Of a stretch of 11,230 bases of DNA, positions 7,171-11,230 are shown piece by piece. This stretch comes from Ichthyophonus hoferi (taxonomy: Eukaryota; Opisthokonta; Ichthyosporea; Ichthyophonida; Ichthyophonidae), in assembly GCA_002751075.1 (NCBI GenBank), contig NAOQ01000243.1:42337-53566 (forward strand), written 5' to 3'. Position numbers and translations under genes: made by a program. The stretch's first letter is position 1; each line of letters starts with the position of its first letter. A model generated the notes under the pieces. That model was not told where the DNA came from. It worked only from the letters and a program-made list of their open reading frames with translations, and did not search any database.

Positions 7171-9074
7171 ATGCGAAAGCTACACACTTTGGCATTCACA
7201 GCCACCAAGGGTGTTCCTCCAAGTGTTGACACTTTTGCGGTGAGAGGGTCTTACAGGCTACTGCCATCATTTTGTTATTATTGCCGTATACACATTTACA
7301 CATTTTTAATTTGCACAGAAATATACATAAATGCTAGGCAAAATATAATAAAAGCAAAGAAAAACTCCGTTTATGCGCATACATGCAAGTGTATATTTTG
7401 CAATTGTAGAACAGATATAGTATTTTTTAACCTACACTCCATTATCATTTGTTCCTTTCTTCCTTCTTATACTAGAACCTCATTATCCCAGACATTGTTT
7501 GCAGAAACACCATTTGCACGAGCAGGAACCCATCATGGAAAGCGTATCAAAGCCAAGGTCGTTGCTGTAGGCCCAAAGAGTGTCAAGTTAGATATAGGTA
7601 AGTAACAACATCAAATGATAGAGGTAGTGTGAAGGAAAATTTTATTTACTGCTGATTTGCGATGGGCGCTGGGGTTTAGGTCATTCAGTTTAATTACTTC
7701 TTTTATTCATATTCCATATATACTCGCTAGATTAAATACGTTCTCTATAGAGATTTTGACATACATTGAAATTATTTATATTTGACTGAAAATAAAATAA
7801 AAATAGAGACAATGTGTATATGAAAAATAAAGCAAATGAAATATAAAGCTGTCTATGACGACGGAGACAAAAGAAAAATTAGAAAAATAGAGAGAGAGAT
7901 AAAGAAGAATAAATAAATGAAGAGAAACAGAGCAAGGCAATTCTCTGTTTATATTTGAAAATCCATCTCAATATTTAGACAGTTCCACCGTTGAGTTGTT
8001 CTTTGATTTTACTTGCCTTCTCTTGTAGTAAACTCACAAATTCAACTAGAGTCAGGTAAGGGTATTAGGTTGAAGCATATTGCCAAAATAGCATCATACA
8101 TAATGTTAAAAAGTAACACAAAGACCTCTACACCTCGTATTATATAGGCTGTGGATAGATACCATCAACCATGGGGTGTATAGGATTGCCACATCTAATT
8201 TAAATCCCATACCTTATATTCAGGTACCAAGTTTCCTAGCTACATACCCAAACCGCCGCATTCAGACCGCCTAAAGGAAAAGGACGAGGCAAACAACACC
8301 ATTCATTTTTACTGCTATTTTTTCATTATTTCATAATTCTATTCGCACATGCACATATGTTTTATACCAATAATAATGATTATGGTTACTAGTTTCCTTC
8401 CTTCTTTCGACATAACATGTACAGTGTTCACTTATCCTTCTTTAGATTTTACCATATACACTATATATTATTCTAATACTTTCTATACCTGCATCGCTTA
8501 CCTTTTGCGCTGGCTAGTGTATTGGGAACGTGAGTTTTATTATCTTAGGACTTAGATAATAATGGTATTGTATAATGAATATATGCACATATACATACAC
8601 AGAAAACAAACCAAAACATAAATAAAAAGGTAAATAGCCAAAGATAAATTGAAAGGGTACATAGGCATACGTAGCAAAAAATTACACACGTAACACAAAC
8701 ACGTACATGTATATATACTATTATATATATTTAACAATTGCAATCCTCCCCTCTTCTCACTCCTTCTTTTCCTTCTTCTCCCACACTTTCTTCCTATACA
8801 CCAACAGATCATAGTGACTCTCAGGACTACAGACTATGTAAAACAGGTTATGGGCGACCCTAAACCTATATCTTTATCAGATGGAGACGTAGTATTTCAC
8901 TCCTACATTGCACCAAAAAAACCCAAACAACTCAACCAAGGTCTAACAAAGGCAGAAGGTGTAGAGCTGAGAATGATGGATAGAATACGAGAGATGGAGC
9001 GCCTTGGAACGCTTATTAATTCGGTTCCTAACAAACATAGTAATGCAGATGTGCCAACAAGTAAAAAGTCGTAG
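7171..9074 (+). CDS. MRPS28: Mitochondrial ribosomal protein bS1m (MRPS28 family), four exons
   Basis: Spliced exons are 7171-7239, 7492-7597, 8224-8288 and 8808-9074, 507 bases for 168 residues, close to the 187 of human MRPS28. In humans this is a small-subunit mitoribosome protein (bS1m) with an S1-like fold. Residues 20-34 (DTFATLFAETPF...) match human ESFASLLRHSPL, which fixes the exon 1-2 joint. VKLDIGTKF (55-62) matches the YIDFGGKF block of the human protein. KDEIIVTLR (78-86) corresponds to KGTRVRLRL and supports the exon 3-4 joint, and residues 97-109 (PKPISLSDGDVVF) follow the TTVLEADAVL region. The tail, about 116-168, is charged and probably helical. The first residues (MRKLHTLAF) are basic and hydrophobic, as in a mitochondrial presequence. 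An in-frame TAA at 7141 and A at -3 support the start. Introns 1 and 2 are GT-AG; intron 3 appears to be GC-AG. Family assignment is by remembered similarity, not a search. Confidence 0.85.
7784..7937 (+). repeat. Purine-rich tract in MRPS28 intron 2
   Basis: About 150 bases are dominated by A and G on the plus strand, including a short GA repeat (AGAGAGAGAGAT near 7890) and runs such as AAAAGAAAAATTAGAAAAAT. It encodes nothing recognisable. It is low-complexity sequence between exon 2 and the candidate microexon. Confidence 0.6.
8029..8055 (+). other. Candidate 27-base cassette microexon in MRPS28 intron 2
   Basis: A pyrimidine-rich acceptor (CTTCTCTTGTAG, ending at 8028) and a strong donor (CAG followed by GTAAGG, from 8056) bracket exactly 27 bases. 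The host intron is phase 1, so inclusion keeps the frame and has no stop: it would replace the Asp-Ile-Gly joint by Asp-Ile followed by VNSQIQLES and then Gly. The family normally runs straight through this point (human YIDFGGKF), so the form without it is taken as the main product. It may be an alternative exon or a chance pair of splice sites. Confidence 0.4.
8289..8807 (+). other. GC-AG intron (intron 3 of MRPS28)
   Basis: The exon reading frame continues to GAC GAG at 8288, then meets GCAAAC. No GT lies in the correct phase between the protein match and the first in-frame stop. Joining 8288 to 8808 restores the conserved segment KDEIIVTLR in frame. The 3' end of the intron has an exceptionally long pyrimidine tract (about 8744-8793), ending ACCAACAG. 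GC-AG is the best known minor variant of U2-type introns, with donor consensus AG|GCAAGT, so AG|GCAAAC is a good fit. Confidence 0.75.
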
Positions 9075-9298
9075 TAAGAAAATGGTGTTTCCACTCGTTA
9101 TTTATGTGTAAATGGAGTATAATTCAATGCTTATACCTCTTACTATTACAATATCCTGTGTTAGAATCCAATCACACTTATTTCTATATATACCTTTGTG
9201 CCTTTTCTACATGTATACTTGACCACTCTTCCAATTATCTAGTCATTTAGCGTTGAAAAAATTACATATCTTGTCTCTATATACCTGGTCATGATAGC
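9075..9298 (+). other. Probable 3' untranslated region of MRPS28
   Basis: This is the sequence between the TAG stop and the first canonical AATAAA. It is AT-rich and without a notable open frame in the sense direction. Confidence 0.45.
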
Positions 9299-9304
9299 AA
9301 TAAA
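9299..9304 (+). terminator. Candidate poly(A) signal AATAAA of MRPS28
   Basis: This is the first canonical hexamer after the MRPS28 stop codon, 225 bases downstream. Another AATAAA occurs near 9716 and could serve as a distal site. Position is the only support. Confidence 0.45.
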
Positions 9305-10868
9305 ATATCAATAATTGACTGATGATGACTTCCATAATTGATTTCTAAACTAACACAGTACAATCATGCCAAAAGGTAGAGGCTAGGTTTATAGTAGTAA
9401 ACACAGTCATGAGATAGGTACAGTGCTTACCTTTGCCTGCTCCTCCTACCTACTTAGTTTCATCTACATTATAATCGATCAACTTAAAGTATTTATACAA
9501 TATTCCAACATTCATCTATTGGACTTTTCCCTTACCTTCTGCAGTATAGAAGCAGAATAAGTTAAAACTGTGGGTAATAGTGGACTAATTATATACATTA
9601 TTTAATTTTAATGTGGTTAGATGTTGCAATACCATCTAGCCTTACTATAACAAGGTAGCATCCCTTCTACCTCTAATATATACATTTGAATTTACCCTCT
9701 AGCGAAGGTTCGTAGAATAAAAGCTATGACTCAAGTGTGTCGCAATTTTTTAACAATTCTTCTAACAACTGGTTTGTAATCACTTGTGAGAGATCTACTT
9801 CATTACTTTATATTTACATTAGTTAAGTTAATGCCCCCAAGCAAGTAGTACACATTAAACAGTACGTTGTTTCATTTCACATCACTACATTACTGATTGA
9901 CAACACAAATCCTTAGATCAAATAGCCAGTCCAAAATCTAAACCATAGCCAAACAGACCTCTGGGACTCAGTTATTACCAATGCGTTGTTTAGTTTTTTA
10001 ACAACCATGCAGCGTTGATTATTGTAAAAAAATGTAATAAAATATATATTATTAAAGCTCAAAACTGTTTTATTAATTGAACATACATGCAACAGTGACC
10101 TATACTTGTTTTTACTAAGTAATTTGGTAATTAACGGTGTAATATGAAATTTTTGATTACTTATTATTGTTTATTTGTTTTTCATCCTGTCTCGGTACTA
10201 ACCATAAGTTCAACCACCACTAAAAAATACATTCTTTATTATACAAGATTATTTCTCACATTTTGAAGCCTAAAGAGAATGGTAAGGTCACAGGTCCAAT
10301 CAGTCTATTAGCCATCTTTATGGGACTTGTAACTGACACCACCTTCATTTATATCTAGTTATCATTTTTTCACTGTTTTACTCTTTATACTCGATATGTT
10401 GGTAAAGGTTAAATCTCGGTAAGTAAGCGCTAACTATAACTATATATCCTTTCTGTAGCCTGTGCTAGTCGATTTAGAACTACGTCTACCCATGTGTAAC
10501 CGTAACCAACTTACCTACCTGACCCTACTCCTTTTTCTCTCTCACAAAGTTCTTATATAGAAATATTGACATATATTCATACCGAAAGTCACCACATATT
10601 CTATGACATTCAGCCAATGTCTCGACAACCACGCTGCCTCGATTACCTTTTGTTTTCATAAGGCAATAACAATAACATGTATTAGTTTTATATACTATTC
10701 AAAGAGGAAAATTGTATATATGAATATGGAGAGTCTAACGAGGACGTTGTAATAGTCAGTAGCCATAAAAGAATAAATTATCTTAATTAGCTTAATCATA
10801 ATAGTACCATTATATATAAAGGTTTTAGTATCCCTCCTATAGGAGTATATTAGCCAATCGTAGCCAAT
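9305..10868. other. Convergent intergenic region, no gene seen
   Basis: About 1.5 kb lie between two genes that point towards each other. I checked both strands for spliced coding pieces and found no segment with a recognisable domain. The low end should hold the MRPS28 3' end and the high end the PLAA-like 3' untranslated region, read on the minus strand. Splice-site lookalikes occur (for example a pyrimidine-rich AG at about 9470 and CTTTCTGTAG ending at 10458) but do not join into a plausible protein. Confidence 0.5.
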
Positions 10869-11033
10869 TTATAAAACATTGTTCAAGATGGCAGCACATT
10901 CCTTGACTTTCTGAGTGGGATTAGTAATCTTGGAGGCCACCAATGGTTTAATGTTCAGTTGCTTTGCATTGGCCAGTGACATCTGATCTGATGACACCAT
11001 GGTTCCCATAGCAACCAGGGCCCTGAACACCAC
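10869..11033 (-). CDS. PLAA: PLAA/Doa1-like protein, last coding exon (PUL domain C-terminus)
   Basis: This minus-strand exon encodes the last 54 residues plus a TAA stop. It follows a good acceptor (TTCCCTAG) and is in phase 0. It reads RALVAMGTMVSSD, then LANAKQLNIK, then KVKECAAILNNVL, which matches the end of human PLAA: ALVALGTL, AKSLGV, and P-KV-EC with ILN and Leu near the terminus. In the family this is the end of the PUL domain, an armadillo-like fold that binds the C-terminus of the p97/Cdc48 ATPase. The full protein also has WD40 repeats and a PFU ubiquitin-binding domain, which would lie beyond the right edge. Yeast Doa1/Ufd3 and PLAA act in ubiquitin-dependent sorting and degradation. 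The gene runs towards MRPS28. Only the end of the gene is present, so identity rests on 54 residues. Confidence 0.82.
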   Translation of the reverse strand: MVFRALVAMGTMVSSDQMSLANAKQLNIKPLVASKITNPTQKVKECAAILNNVL

Positions 11034-11230
11034 CTAGGGAAGAGTCAATCATATCAGTCATAAAGCTGAGAATGTGCAATAATGGGGCTGGATAAGCAAG
11101 GTTACCACATCACCTAGTGATAACTGACCTATCATGCTACTATACCTTTTTATCTTCAAAATAGGAATTTTAAACTTCAATATGAGAATCATCAAAATAT
11201 TCAATAAAACCCAAAAAAAAGAAAAGATAA
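11034..11230 (-). other. Start of the last intron of the PLAA-like gene (partial)
   Basis: This is sequence upstream of the last exon on the minus strand. No further PUL-domain coding was recognised, so the preceding exon is probably outside the window. A donor-like GTAACC at about 11100-11105 (minus strand) does not follow a segment resembling PLAA. The right edge carries a poly-purine run on the plus strand. Confidence 0.5.

Noticed and set aside
8349-8555. Plus-strand open frame of 68 residues in MRPS28 intron 3
   Set aside because: It is intronic and AT-rich, with Ile/Tyr/Phe-heavy translation and no motif.
8552-8812. Minus-strand open frame of 86 residues over MRPS28 intron 3
   Set aside because: It is antisense to an intron with a long pyrimidine tract, which yields Arg/Lys/Glu runs, and the rest is low-complexity hydrophobic sequence. 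No domain is visible.
8903-9094. Minus-strand open frame antisense to MRPS28 exon 4
   Set aside because: It is a shadow of the real exon, whose sense frame matches the ribosomal protein family.
9366-9386. Short frame starting MPKGRG, reminiscent of the start of a basic RNA-binding protein
   Set aside because: It closes after six residues, and no downstream exon that would continue it could be found.
10459-10560. Possible exon of 33 codons after a good acceptor (CTTTCTGTAG)
   Set aside because: The translation has no recognisable homology, there is no matching upstream exon, and one acceptor lookalike per few hundred bases is expected in this composition.
1-11230. tRNA, rRNA, CRISPR array or riboswitch
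   Set aside because: I saw no tRNA-like A/B boxes with a cloverleaf, no rRNA blocks and no regularly spaced repeats with unique spacers on either strand.

Overview
The window looks like nuclear DNA of a eukaryote, most likely an animal. It is strongly AT-rich, its genes are split by AT-rich GT-AG introns of about 250 to 780 bases, and the three recognisable host proteins resemble animal ones (OVCA2-type FSH hydrolase, MRPS28/bS1m, PLAA). The compact spacing and base composition would suit an early-branching animal such as a sponge, but the species is an inference of low confidence. No prokaryotic operon, CRISPR array, rRNA or tRNA gene was seen.

Layout. About 58-2010 is an old, broken Ty1/copia LTR element lying on the minus strand: two diverged direct repeats of about 340 bases bracket a short interior with a recognisable RNase H segment. 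About 2011-2586 is the upstream region of the first host gene, with several CCAAT boxes and a 16-bp palindrome centred on CACGTG. 2587-6402 (+) is a complete seven-exon serine hydrolase of the FSH1/OVCA2 family, 221 residues once spliced, with the Ser-Asp-His triad intact. A candidate poly(A) signal follows at 6552, then a short spacer. 7171-9074 (+) is a complete four-exon mitochondrial small-subunit ribosomal protein of the MRPS28 (bS1m) family, 168 residues. Its last intron appears to be of the GC-AG type, its first intron is a multiple of three without an in-frame stop, and its second intron holds a 27-base in-frame candidate microexon. 9075-10868 is non-coding as far as I can see. 10869-11033 (-) is the last coding exon of a PLAA/Doa1-like gene, ending the PUL domain, with the rest of the gene beyond the right edge.

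The three host genes belong to different processes (ester hydrolysis, mitochondrial translation, ubiquitin/p97 handling), so nothing suggests a functional cluster. The first two run in tandem and the third converges on them. I do not see a clear undescribed system. The points most worth checking are splicing features of the MRPS28 gene and the tiny exon carrying the hydrolase nucleophile.
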